64,000 bases of DNA from Lampris incognitus (Eukaryota > Chordata > Actinopteri > Lampriformes > Lampridae): the NCBI RefSeq assembly GCF_029633865.1, contig NC_079219.1, positions 49,675,008-49,739,007 of the forward strand, in the 5' to 3' direction. Positions 21,638-32,949 of the stretch are shown here, piece by piece; the first letter of the stretch is position 1, and each line of letters starts with the position of its first letter. The translations under genes and the position numbers were made by a program. Below the pieces are notes generated by a model. That model did not search any database, was not told where the DNA came from, and saw nothing but the letters and a program-made list of their open reading frames with translations.

Positions 21638-24600
21638 ATGGACGCGAATATGAAATCCCTGCCTCTCCTGCTTGTGTGTTGGTGCTCCAGCCTGCCAGCG
21701 GGGGCCGTGTCTGTGGGAGGTATGGTTTGATTTGTGGCAATACTTTTTTTATCCATGCTTTTATTTTGTTTTTGTTTTCTTGCTCTTGTTGTTGAGAGGT
21801 GCGTTTTGTGAGACGGCTTTAGGGTACGTCTCATGTCGTTTTAGCGCAGCCCGCTCACTCGGAGCTGCCGTGCAGGCTGCCTGTGTCAGCTTCACACAAA
21901 TGGTCAGGTTTACTGAGCAATTGTGTATTTCATCCTTTAATCACGATGCTGTAGTTAATATCATTAAGGGCTCTTGCAGTCAGGGTAACTCAGCAGGACA
22001 TCCCGGTCGGTGACCCTGCTCCTGACCTGGCTGCCTGTTTCTAACTTACACTCAACTGTTTTGGTTTTATCTCTCACAATGTGAGAGTGTCGCAGTGTCG
22101 TTTTGCCATTATGGTTATAAATGCTTATAAGGATCGGGTCCGCGGTGGTGTAGCGGTCTAAGCATCGGCTTTGTGTCGATGCGGTTGCCCACTGGGGACC
22201 GGGGTTCACGCCCCGCGTGTCGTCAGATCCGACTATGGCCGGACTCGATGAAGCAGCAATCATTGGCAACGCTGTCTTCGGGAGGGGGATGGAGTCGGCT
22301 TGTGGTCGTCATGTGAACGCGTCTCTGGTGTGTCGCAAAAAGCAGTGGTTCGGCCTGGAGTCGCCTTGTCACGAAAGTGGCGAGGCGACTCCTTCGAGAC
22401 TGCCGGCCGGAGAGATGCAGTTGGCGAACGCATGCAGTACGAGTGTGGGTGTTTGAATTAAAATAGGGATCGATTGGCCACTAAATTGGGAGAAAAATCA
22501 GAAATAAATTTGTAAAAAAAAATGCTTATAAGGGGTGCTGCCAGACCTGCACAGACTGAACGTGCATATACCGTGCACCCCTTTTCTCCCGCTGCCGGTT
22601 AACATGCGGACGGGGAGGTTTTCTTCCTGCTTTCCAGTCAAAATACTACATGAGCATCTTCCGTTCAAATACAAGTACAATCTTGTCCATTTCCAGTTAA
22701 GATGCGGGCAGGGGGAGGTGTCTGTTCTTACATCCAGTGATTAATCATGTATGATTTCTTCTTACTTTCAGTTCAAATAAATTCATCTTTCTGCATAACT
22801 GACTACTGGCTAACCATTGCGTGTGACCTTAAAATCGCTGGAGAATCTGCAGGATGGACACACGGCAGCTACCGGCTGGAATTCTGCCCCATCAGCCGTA
22901 AAACCTTAGGGTAACTGCACCTCACGATAACTCTTAGTTGAAGGAAAATGTAAAAAAAAAAAAAAATACTTGTTTAGGGCATCCGGGTGGCGTGGCGGTT
23001 TATTCCGTATACCAACATGGGGATCGCCAGTTCGAATCCCCATGTTACCTCCGGCTTGGTCGAGCGTCCCTACAGACACATTTGGCAGAGTCTGCAGGTG
23101 GGAAGCCGGATGTGGGTATGTGTCCTAGTCGCTGCACTAGCGCCTCCTCTGGGTGCCTGTTCGGGGGGGAATAGCGTGATCCTCCCATGCGCTACATCCC
23201 CCTGGTGAAACTCCTCACTGTCAGGTGAAAAGAAGCAACTGGTGACTCCACGTGTATCGGAGGAGGCATGTGGTAGTCTGCAGTCCTCCCCGGACCAGCA
23301 GCGGCTCGGAAGAGTGGGGTAATTGGATACAATTGGGGAGGGGGAAAAAGGGGGGGGGCTCTGTGTTTAAAGAGTTAATACTGACTTTTTTTTTTATCCC
23401 TAGAATTTTTTCCTGTCCCCTCGCAGTGCTGGAAGACGGCTACGGCTGTGCAGCTGCAGCAAACGGATCCCTGCCCGAAGACACTTTCAAGAGTTTTGAC
23501 ACAATCATCATCAGCCTTTGCCAGAACTCCAGCTGCCGCGTCATGATCAACGAGTTTAAGCCAGCTTCTAACAGTAATTATTCATTACATTTGCGTTATA
23601 GTCACATTTTTCTACTTTAATGCGAGTCAGGGAGTAGGGAAATCTACTCGTAACAAAATGGAAAAACTCCAAAATGAAACCCATTATCATGACTTAATTA
23701 TGAATATGTGTGACCAGTTCAGCTAAATCCCCCGGAAAACGTGACATTGCATCAGACGCCCGTAAACGTCAACATTACCTGGAGCAGCGGATATGAACAC
23801 CACCCCTATCTTTCAGCGGGCGTTGAATATGAAGTCCAGCTTCAGAAATCAAATGGCGACAATGAGGTGAGATCTACTGTCGTGAACGTCCACACGTGAA
23901 TACCTTGTTTTTCAGTAACTCGACCCGTAGTAGCTTTCAACTGGACCATTAGGCTCACACTTTCTGATCAGTTGTAAATGGCGATCAATGAATGAGTATT
24001 ACGAACTTATAAACGCTTACAACACTCTTGTCATAGTTAGCAGATGGCTTTAAATGTCTTACAATTCTTAAATAACTGGGCGTCGGGTTGCGTAGCGGAG
24101 CGGTCTATTCCGTTGCCTACCAACACGGGGATCTCCGCTTCGAACCCCCGTGTTACCTCCGGCTTGGTCGGGCGTCCCTACACCGTGTCTGCGGGTGGGA
24201 AGCCGGATGTGGGTGTGTGTCCTGGTTGCTGCACTAGCGCCTCCTCTGGCCGGTCGGAGCGCCTGTTCGTGGGGGAGAGGGAACTAGGGGGAGTAGCGTG
24301 ATCCTCCCACGCGCTACGTCCACCTGGCGAAACTCCTCACTGTCAGGTGAAAAGAAGCGGCTGGTGACTCCCCGTGTATCGGAGGAGGCGTGTGGTAGTC
24401 TGCAGCCCTCCCCGGATCGGCAGAGGGGGTGGCGCAACGAGCGACCGGGAAGGCTCGGAAGAGTGGGGTAATTAGCTGGTTACAATGGGGGAGAAAAAAA
24501 AGGGGGGGGGGTCCAAAAAATCTTAAATAATTGTTGGTAACAGCGTTACAAGAAAAACACTAGGAAATTGAAAAACAATATGACATTAGAATTCAGACCT

Positions 24601-27600
24601 GACATTTCAGAACAAGTTAAGTTTAAACACAAAGTCCTAAATGGTTCAGGACAAAACCTTTTGGCCTCGAGAGTCCAGTCGACTGGGAAGCGGTGCTATC
24701 AGAGCCATCAGCAAGCGGTCACGTTTAGATAAACCAAAGGAAAACGACACTAGATACAATTTTCCGAGTTGCGTTAATAATATGGTTAACTAATATTATG
24801 AAGTGTTAGCAAGTGTGTTGAGCTTATGTTCTATTATTTGTTAAATAGAAACAGTCACAATGTTTCAACATTATCTCTATATGCTGTGGGGATAAACACG
24901 CCATTAGTAGCCATAAAACCGAGCAGTCTTCTGTGTGTCTCCTAAAGCGAAATTGTGCGGGAAATTGTCCCCGGTGACGTCACCAGTCACATCACTGGTG
25001 GACACTGGTAAAACTGCCGCCTTTGTGTGGTATCCAATAACTGCACGTAGTGTTATTATTTGATAGATTGTAGTCAGCTGAAGGTAGCGGCAAACCAAGA
25101 GGTAAGGGCTGTCGTTTCCACATTCAGGGATTGTCCGCCAGTGACGTCACCGGCGGACACAATTTTGGTGGCATTTCAGCCACGCATCGAAGACAGCGCA
25201 ATGTTATGGCTACAAACTGAGTTTTATTCCTATAACATACACCGATAAGCCAACATATTAAAACCACTGACGGGTAAGTGAACAACATTGATTCGCTTGT
25301 AATGGCACCTGTCGAGGGGTGGGTGGGGTGTATTAGGCAGCAAGTGAACAGTCAGTTCTTGAAGTTGATGTGTTGGAAGCAGGAAAAGGGGCCAAGCGTA
25401 AGCATCTGAGTGACTTTGACAAAAGCCAAACCGTGATGGCTAGACGACTGGGTCAGAGCATCTCCAAAACGGCAGGATGTTCCCGCCGGTACGCAGTGGT
25501 CGGTACCCACCAAAAGTGGTCCAAGGAAGCACAACCGGTGACCCGATGACAGGGTCATGGGCTCCCAATGCTCATTGATGCGCATGGGGAGTGAAGGCTA
25601 GCCCGTCTGGTCCGATCCCACAGAAGAGCTACTGTAGCTCAAATTGCTGGGAAAAAAATTTAATGCTGGCTATGATAGACAGATGTCGGAACACACAGTG
25701 CGTCACAGCTTGCTGTGTATGAGGCTGCGTAGCCACAGACCAGAGTGCCCGTGATGATCCCTGTCCCCCACTGAAAGCACCTACAATGGACACGTGAGCG
25801 TCATAACTGGACCATGGAGCAGTGGGAGAAGGTGGCCTGGTCTGATGAATCACGTTTTCTTTTATATTGTAGCGAATTCGGGGGACAACGCAACCACAGG
25901 ATCTGCCGCGGCCGGGAAGCGAACCCGTATCGCCCGCACCGCAGGAGACATCGCTAACCGCTCGACTAAAGGGTCAGACCCGCCAGCCAGCGTGTCTACT
26001 TATCCATGCACGTTACACTATCATGTGGATGGCTGGGTGTGTGTGCGCCGTTTACCCGGGGAAGAGAGGACAACAGGATGCACCATGGGAGGAAGGCAAG
26101 CCGGCGGAGGCAGTGTGATGCTCTGGGCAATATTCTGCTGGGCAACCCTGGGTCCTGGCATTCATGTGGATGTTACATGAACAGTAACGGTATTCCCCTG
26201 ACAGCAGTGGCCTCTTTCAGCAGGATAATGTGCCCTGCCACACTGCAGAAATCATTCAGGCGTGTTTTAAGGAATATGACAAAGATATCAAGGTGGTGCC
26301 TTGCTCTCAAAATTCCACAGATCTCAGTCCAATCGAGCATCTGTGGGATGTGCGAGAAAAACGAGTCCGATCCCTGGAGGTCCCTCCTCACAACTTACAG
26401 GACTTAAAGGATCTGCTACTAATATGTTGGTGCCAGTCTTGTGGAGTCCATACCTTGTTGGGTCAGAGCCATGCCCGGACAGGCAATCTGGCAGTTCTGG
26501 CAAATGCCAGAAGGGCCGCTGCACTTTTGGACCACTGGGCCGCTATGTTCTGAGAACAGGGGAAAAAAAGAAAAGGTTTTTTTTGTACCTAAATAAATTC
26601 AACGCAGGCGGCTACAATCGCGTATCACACCGGCTCATTATACAGGATGGACCGGCCCACTTTTGTGGAGGGGGGCTCCCTTGGGGGGGGGAGCTCCCTG
26701 GGGGGGGGCTCCCTGGTAAACTATGTTGAATAGTGTTGGTGTAAGGTGGTGAGCGGGAGCGGGCCCTCCCCCTTCCCCTCCTCAAGTGGCTCGGCCCAGG
26801 TCTAGGCTTACGCACAATCGCAGTGCGGTCAAGTTGGTCAATTTCATCTTTGGTCGAGTTCAACAATAAAAGGTTAAAAATTGAAGAAAACAGTAAAAAA
26901 AGAAAAGAAAAGCAGGTGCTGAAAAAGAAAGAGAGAGGAAGAAGAACACACCTTGTGGCTGGCGCAGCTAAATGTGCTCAGTTTATGCAGCCTGCCATGT
27001 CCAAAACGACTAAACTAGCTAGCGTTAGCTACAGGAATGAGGAAGAGGAGCACAAGGAGGGAGAGACTGCGAGACAAGCTAATGAGGGGGGAGAGAGACA
27101 CGGAGAGACACAGGCTAACAAGGGAGAGAGTCAAGCTAACGAGGAGATGCTAGAGAGACTTTAATATAAATGAATGTCATGGGATATGTCATTATTGTGG
27201 AAGCCTTTAGAGGGCGCTGTTGGTGCCGATTGCGGAGTGTTTTGAATTTAAGCGTCACTTGCATTAACACAAATATGCGAGCATAACCTCCTGTTCTTTA
27301 TGCGTATTCCACTCATTGCTGTTCTGTTGTATTCTAGGATGGCCATCTGAAGGTGTTGTGTTGTGCTTCAGTGTGTGTATTATTTAGTTAAGAAAGCCTG
27401 GAAGTGTGCCGCGTGCTGCTGGTGCCGATCATGTGTGCGTGATATTTGCATTACAAAATACACAACCCCCCCCCCCCTTTGGAAAATGGGCCGGTCGGAA
27501 CCAAATGCCAGAGCCAAATTTTTGCCCCAGTCTGTCACTGGTCAGAGCTGTTTTGCTGGCACGAGAGGGACCTACACAATAATGGGCAGGTGGCTTTAAT

Positions 27601-30600
27601 GTTTTGGCTGATCTGTGCAGATAGTAGATAATGTTGAAAATCGTTATTGTTTCCCCTTTTAATCTCTATTTACAAATACTCATTATGAAGCATTACCACA
27701 GTCATCACAATCATCTAGCCTAATTTGTTTTATTTCAACTTTTTCTCAGGCTCAAACATTCCCGAGGAGCACCAATTTCATGTCAACTAACAGATCTCAA
27801 TTTGAAACAGATTCTGAATATTGCATAAAAGTGAAATCTTATCACATCTATGGAAAACATTGGAGCAAGTGGAGTCAACTGAAATGCTGGAAAACGGCAG
27901 GTAATTAAGCATTAGGAATTACTGTCAGTGAGTTTTCTGGATTAATGTACAGCAAATAAAATAAAATAAGACAAGTTATCAATTTGGCAAATAGGGTGAG
28001 TCTGGTTTCCAATGGCCCGGCAGACCCTAAAAGAAAGCATCCCTCTTTTCTAATATTGCTTATCTGGAGTGTCAGTACCTTTTGGACATGAACCGCTCAC
28101 CTCTAATGCTTTACTGTTTCCTCATATAGAAGGCAAGAATAAAATCCTCACTCTGATGGAGTCTGTCGGACCACTGGTTTTTGTGGTTGGGGTCCTGCTA
28201 TTTGCCATCTACAGCCCAGGAACAAGGTGACTGGTCTCACTGAACATGCATTGTCATATTCCTCCCTGCACTTGCTTCCCTAATGTGGAACTTTTGTCAG
28301 ATGAATGTTCTTTATCGGCAACATGCCAACGCGCTACCAGCATTTTGTCCATTGTCATTGTATGATGAAAGGACTCAAGGTCAAGGGTCAAGGTCAGAGT
28401 TGGGAACAGGGATAACACTCACGAAGTGGTTTATTTGCCTTGGTCGCTTGTGATATGTAAGCTAAGCTAAACAAGCATTTAAAGCAAGAGTTTGTGAATG
28501 TAAATGCGCTGCAGATCGCAAAGATGAGCCGCAACAGCCACGCACACATATAGCATGAGTGGATGATGACACATGGGCATACTGAAGCTTTACTTTAAGA
28601 GGGCTTTGTTGGGCGGAAATAAAGATAAAACCCTCCTTTCAGGGAAGATCTTTTTGGATTCATGATTTGGACACATTAAGGCAAGCGGATGTCAGTGGGG
28701 AGCTGTCGTTCCCTTGCTTCGTGAGGATCTCGCTTGTTTCGTGTGGGCTTGGCCCTGCAAGTCTCTTGTCCTTTGACTGTGTATTTAGTGGACCACATGT
28801 GTATGATACACCACATCTGGCACAATGAAGAAGGCTGTTTTGCCCGAAAAGTTTGTGTGAGGGCGTTCGGGTAGCGTAGCGGTCTGTTCCGTTGCCTACC
28901 AACACGGGGATCGGCGGTTCGAATCCCCGTGTTACCTCCAGCTTGGTCGGGCGTCCCTACAGACACAATTGGCCGCGTCTGTGGGAAGCCGGATGTGGTT
29001 GGGTGTCCTGGTCGCTGCACTAGCGCCTCCTCTGGTCGGTCGCGGCGCCTTTTCAGGGGGGAGGGGGAACTGGGGTGAATAGCGTAATCCTCCCCCTCGC
29101 TACGCCCCTGGTGAAATTCCTCACCGTCAGGTGAAAAGAAGCGGCTGGCGACTCCACATGTATCGGAGGAGGCACGTGGTAGTCTGCAGCCCTCCCCGGA
29201 TTGGCAGAGGGGGTGGAGCAACAACTGGGACGGCTCAGAAGAGTGGGCCCACAGTAATTGGCCAGATACTATTGGGGGAAAAAAAGGGGGGGGAGCAAAA
29301 AAATAAAATAAAAAAACAAAGTATTAAAGATATTTATTCAAATGTGAACCACAGAACCGCCTCGCCACCAAAATACAAAATAAAGGATTGGGAGCTGCTG
29401 TCATTCCCAAATAGATTGACAGGTCTCTTTATACACAGACTGATACCAGACAATAACTAAATCTGAGTTTCTAATGTTTCTGTTGCTGTTGATGGTTTGT
29501 TTACATCAGTAGTGCTTGTAAAGATTGGTGTAAAACGGAACCATATTTTCATTACCATCTGTTGACACAGAATCCTTATTTTCGATCCTTAATTCACATT
29601 CTTCAATTACGTGTGTAAATATACCTCCATTTTACATGGTTGGGAATGGTGTCCTGAACTTTGTTTACAAAAAAAAAAGAAGTTTTTGTGTGGCTTGTGC
29701 AGCCATGTTAGTCTCTATATTTAGAGATCTTGCGATATTTATATCACAAGAAAATCCCCAAAGGCGGATTTAGGAGGTTTTATCGATAGCTGCGAGTATG
29801 TTCTCTTATCTATCCTGGCACTGTGTCACTGACTGATCATTACACTCCTGCTGCTGTTTGGTATCAACATTTCAACTGCAGGATGAAGATAAAGTCGCTC
29901 TTGCATGTTCCGACCCCCGCCCCTTTCTTCCAGCCTCTGTTTCAGGAATACAGAGGCAATCTCCAGGTAGGTGCTGAAAAGCCTAATGATCTCAAAATCA
30001 CCATCACAAAAATAACACTGATAATAATCTTTATCTATGCAGTACTTTTCAAGACAGCATTACAAAGTGGCAAAATCGTGTCAATCTGCGGGTTATAAGC
30101 TATTTATTTATTTATTTATGGGTACATAAAGCTTTTATTGATAAACTCAAGTAAGCCACTCGATCAATTATTCATCAGTTATTTAGTCAGTGGTTGATTG
30201 GCTGTTTCTATTGCACCCTCGCTTACTTTAACACGTTATTCCAGTCCAACCCATTTCTACTTGCCCTTTTAATGTTCTCATGGCATAATCTGCCTGTTGT
30301 ACTGTTTTGTGGCAATATTAATTTGTTTTATTACTTTGATTGTTCTATTCACCACCTCTTGATGATACAGGACACACTTCCATTAAACGCTCTAGACATG
30401 ACATGTAATCTTGGCTATGATAAGCTTACTGTGGGTCAAATATACTGCGACTACTACTTCATATAGTACAACTATGATATGACTGCTGTGTAGCAAACGT
30501 ACTGCTATTGCTACTTCATATAGTACCACTACTATATAACCAATGTACTACCATATAGTGCAATGTAGTAACTGTACTATCGATACGTGCTCAATAATCC

Positions 30601-31990
30601 AGGTAAGGAATCACAGAAAGTTGAATCAGTTCATCTGGACACAACGTTTACTGACAGAAACGCTTGGTCGCTCATCTAACGCCCCTTTTCCACTACATGG
30701 TACCGGCTCGACTCGACTCGCAGAGTGTCGTTTTCCATTAGCGTGTAGCTGTTCTGTATTGATTTTGGTACCCGCTCCAGTTGTTTTGGAACCTCGACAA
30801 AGGTGGTACCAGAAAAGTGGTAACCGTTACCAAAAATGCCGGTACTTTCCAGTAATGGAAAATGAAAAATCGTTTTCGAGTTGGGCCGGTACCATGTAGT
30901 GAAAAAGGGGCATAAGTGACCTCTTCAGTCTCAACTGGCTGCAGGTATCCCCACCCTTATAAACAATACAGGTACATAATGACCGAAAACAACGATCAGT
31001 TTCATATGCGTAACCATTAACTAGAGTTACAATGGCCATGTGTACTGTTCACAGAGGATTGGAGAATAGTTGCAATCACAGCATTGTAAGGTGGAGACAG
31101 GTGTACTCTTAGCGGCGTGTTGTGGGTTTGAAAGCAACTGAGATGCAATGTTTGGAAAATACGTGTCTCAACTGCTCCAACACTCCCGCCAATTTGAATA
31201 TGAAATCGATCGCTGGTTTCAGTCGTTATGCAACTGTACTGTTCATAAGGGTGGGGACACCGATAAAACGTTGTGTCCAGATGAACTGATTCAACTTTCT
31301 GTGATTTCCTTACCTGGATTTTTGAGCATGCATAAAGACATTTGAATCTTTCTGCTTTTCACTGACTCGCTTGTAATTTGGTTTGGATAGAAGCGTATGT
31401 AAAATGAATCAATTTAAATTTAAATGACATTTGACATGTCGTTGTGTTTATAGGAATGGCTCTCATCTCAAGGCCATGTCATATCAACATGCAGGATGGA
31501 AGACTTCCTGATAGCTGATTCTGTCATTATTGCCTCAACGCCTATCCTAAAGGACAGGGAAGCATATCAGAGCCTTCCAGAAATGTCAACAACACTACCA
31601 GTGCTCATTCAAGGACAGTCATCTTATGTTGGTTTGCCTGGGATAGATTTCCCCTCCAATCATACAAAAGGAAACTGTCCCGAAGACACATCCTACACTC
31701 AGCTCCCCTGCTCGGCCATGGAGTTTGGTTTTGAGGATGTGGTTACTGCCTCTTCTTTGCCTACAGATTTCTTGGACACCAGCCATGCTGACTCGGGGTG
31801 CGGTTGTGAGGAGGTGACAGAAAACCCAGAATTCAGTTTGCTGAGCGGTCCGCAGCATCCCAGCCCACAATGCTTCCAAGATGACTACTGCATCCTCAAC
31901 AAAACAGCAGAAGGCCTCACTCCAGTTTTAGTGCCCAGGGGAGGTGACGTGAACGTTCAGCAGGAGACCTCGTGTAAGAATGAGAGCTGA
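21638..31990 (+). CDS. Type I cytokine receptor of the IL21R/IL9R/IL2RB group (eight exons, 469 aa)
   Basis: Exons 21638-21719, 22772-22910, 23404-23573, 23718-23866, 27750-27900, 28130-28226, 29882-29966 and 31454-31990 join in consistent phase to 470 codons. A signal peptide (residues 1-27) carries a [10 protein letters not shown] core. Domain 1 has the FCITDYW...C and SC/GC cysteines, and domain 2 ends in WSKWS (about residues 218-222). A transmembrane helix at about 243-259 ([17 protein letters not shown]) is followed by Box1 [13 protein letters not shown], resembling IL9R and IL21R. The tail is short (about 205 residues) with tyrosines in AYQSL, SSYVGLP, SYTQLP and DDYCILN. It lies about 4.6 kb behind il21r on the same strand, so a tandem duplicate is likely. 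Box1 does not look like IL4R. The acceptors at 23404 and 23718 were picked by phase over nearby CAGs at 23433 and 23722. Membership is firm; the exact orthologue is not. Confidence 0.85.
22119..22533 (+). mobile_element. tRNA-derived SINE (family B) with 14-bp target duplication
   Basis: The 387-bp body 22133-22519 is flanked by identical AAATGCTTATAAGG at 22119-22132 and 22520-22533. The head has A box TGGTGTAGCGG and B-box-like GGGTTCACGCCCC; the end is A-rich. It sits in intron 1 of the second receptor gene. The perfect duplication suggests a fairly recent insertion. Confidence 0.9.
22977..23358 (+). mobile_element. tRNA-derived SINE (family A)
   Basis: Head GGGCATCCGGGTGGCGTGGC, B box CAGTTCGAATCCCC, body with CTCACTGTCAGGTGAAAAG and TGTATCGGAGGAGGC, and an A/G-rich tail. 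It ends about 45 bases upstream of the acceptor of receptor exon 3. Confidence 0.85.
24066..24530 (+). mobile_element. tRNA-derived SINE (family A) with 10-bp target duplication
   Basis: The body 24076-24520 is flanked by TCTTAAATAA at 24066-24075 and 24521-24530. A-box region GTTGCGTAGCGGAGCGG, B-box region CGCTTCGAACCCCC, then the family body and an A/G tail. Confidence 0.9.
24531..25237. other. Intron 4 stretch of the second receptor, nothing recognised
   Basis: Two similar inverted-looking GTGACGTCACCR(G/A) blocks (about 24972-24987 and 25140-25155) lie 170 bp apart, close to the Tc1 element; otherwise no feature. Confidence 0.4.
25868..26017 (-). mobile_element. Solo tRNA-like LTR (TRIM family)
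   Basis: The 150-bp unit TGTAGCGAATTC...CACGTTACA lies inside the Tc1 transposase sequence. On the minus strand it runs TGTAACGTGCATGG to GAATTCGCTACA and contains A box TAGTCGAGCGG, then about 31 bases, then the B-box-like GGGTTCGCTTCCC. The TG...CA termini and relation to the paired-LTR copies at 35601 and 46596 point to a solo LTR. Flanks (TATAT / CTATC) show only a weak duplication. Confidence 0.75.
26640..27490 (+). mobile_element. Probable non-autonomous hAT-like insert in the Tc1 element
   Basis: GACCGGCCCACTTTT near 26650 and AAATGGGCCGGTC near 27485 form an inverted pair. Between them are runs of GGGGGGCTCCCT and an open frame at 26823-27164 encoding a very K/E/R-rich, low-complexity peptide with no recognised domain. 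It could be the N-terminal remnant of a transposon protein; I would not call it a host gene. Confidence 0.4.
28861..29293 (+). mobile_element. tRNA-derived SINE (family A)
   Basis: Head GGGCGTTCGGGTAGCGTAGC, B box CGGTTCGAATCCCC, body with TGTATCGGAGGAGGC, tail AAAAAAGGGGGGGG. It is in intron 6 of the second receptor. Confidence 0.88.
29294..29881. other. Intron 6 remainder, nothing recognised
   Basis: AT-rich sequence between the SINE and the Box1 exon; no structure noted. Confidence 0.5.
30585..31332. mobile_element. MITE/foldback element with ~60-bp terminal inverted repeats
   Basis: The left arm GTGCTCAATAATCCAGGTAAGG, then AAGTTGAATCAGTTCATC, then CTGGACACAACGTTT, is mirrored at the right by AAACGTTGTGTCCAGATG ... 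CCTTACCTGGATTTTTGAGC. The interior includes TATAAACAATACAGGTACAT and is itself interrupted by the element at 30680-30912. Partial relatives are at 5995-6056 and 33880-34110. It lies in intron 7 of the second receptor. Confidence 0.8.
30677..30915. mobile_element. PIF/Harbinger-like MITE nested in the 30585 element
   Basis: The 233-bp insert 30680-30912 has terminal repeats CGCCCCTTTTCCACTACATG and (reversed) TGCCCCTTTTTCACTACATG, flanked by TAA at 30677-30679 and 30913-30915. A 3-bp TAA duplication is the PIF/Harbinger signature. Removing it would rejoin ...CTCATCTAA-GTGACCTC..., the expected host sequence. Confidence 0.8.
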
Positions 31991-32940
31991 ACAGCAGGAG
32001 AGACTTGGTCAATGTTTTCTTGTGTAGTTGGTTCATGGAAAACTGACTGAGACTCGTAGTACCGATGAAGAATTAGCAGTGGGCAAAATGGACAAATGAA
32101 TAATGCTTGAACAAATCATTTTCCAGTTCATTACGAATCGAGTCTCAAATGGTATGTACAGGATGTAACCAGTGATGCACTGAACAGGACATTGAATGGT
32201 CCATATGATGGTCCATATGCTAAGAAGATAATTCAATTTGCACTGGGCAGAAGCAGAACACAGTATATTTTTAGTGAATTGCAAATATGCTACTGGTGTT
32301 CTTTGTCGAATTTTTAGCTGTCACATTCAATATTCACATCGGTCTAACATTTGGTCAGCAAAAATATATCTTAGTTGATTCTGCTTGCCGTTGAAACAGT
32401 ACGGGAAAGTTATTTAGCCAGCAAATATAAATGACAAAACCCTTTTAAAAAAACATTTTTACAAATTGTTCAGTGCTGCCAATTCATGGTTTGATGAATC
32501 ACAAAGTGGTTGTAGTGCAAATAATGTCTTATAAACCTCAGTGCCTTGATTTTACAATTGCTTAGTTTTATTGTATAGTATTTCAGTAAGATATGCATAA
32601 ACAATTATTCTGCCAACTTAGCATTGATTATGTGAGCCCTCAACTGAGCTACAGTACAGGCAATAGATAAAGATACCTTATATACACACACACATGCATG
32701 TATGCACACCTACACACACACACACACACACACATGCATGCATGTACGATAAAAAACAGGAAATCACATAAAATATATTACAAAGGCACCATAAGAAATC
32801 TATGTTTAGGAAAGAAGAAATATATGTTAGTCTTACAAAGAGACAACTGTACCAATGCCTCCACAGCTGTAGCGTGTAGTACTAAACCTTATGTTTGATA
32901 AAACCAAGATGATCTCATTTACAGAGGCATTAAGCCGGCA
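31991..32940. other. 3' UTR/intergenic region after the second receptor
   Basis: No canonical AATAAA was found close to the stop. A (CA)n run lies at about 32706-32735. No other feature was seen. Confidence 0.4.
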
Positions 32941-32949
32941 AATTAACTT

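Larger units (their letters stand above)
25240..27617 (+). mobile_element. Tc1-like DNA transposon, inactive and interrupted twice
   Basis: Left inverted repeat CACCGATAAGCCAACAT and right end ATGTTTTGGCTGATCTGTG match imperfectly; a TA precedes the left end. The transposase region is recognisable at DNA level (GGTCAGAGCATCTCCAAAAC, TGATGAATCACGTTTTC, CAGGATAATGTGCCCTGCC, CAATCGAGCATCTGTGGGA) but is full of stops and shifts. It is interrupted by a tRNA-like solo LTR (25868-26017) and by a GC-rich insert (about 26640-27490). It sits in intron 4 of the second receptor gene. Confidence 0.85.

Noticed and set aside
22133-22220. tRNA gene
   Set aside because: A/B boxes belong to a SINE with a long non-tRNA body and target duplications; no acceptor-stem pairing was evident. 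The same holds for the other SINE heads.
23404-23436. Acceptor CTCGCAG at 23433 for receptor exon 3
   Set aside because: Exon 2 ends in phase 2; this site would shift the frame. The TAG acceptor before 23404 keeps phase and adds a cysteine-containing segment.
26823-27164. Possible host gene encoding a K/E-rich protein
   Set aside because: It lies within an insert in a transposon, is low complexity and lacks splice or domain evidence; kept only as part of the insert.
32698-32898. Short frame starting with alternating H and T
   Set aside because: Translation of a (CA)n run.
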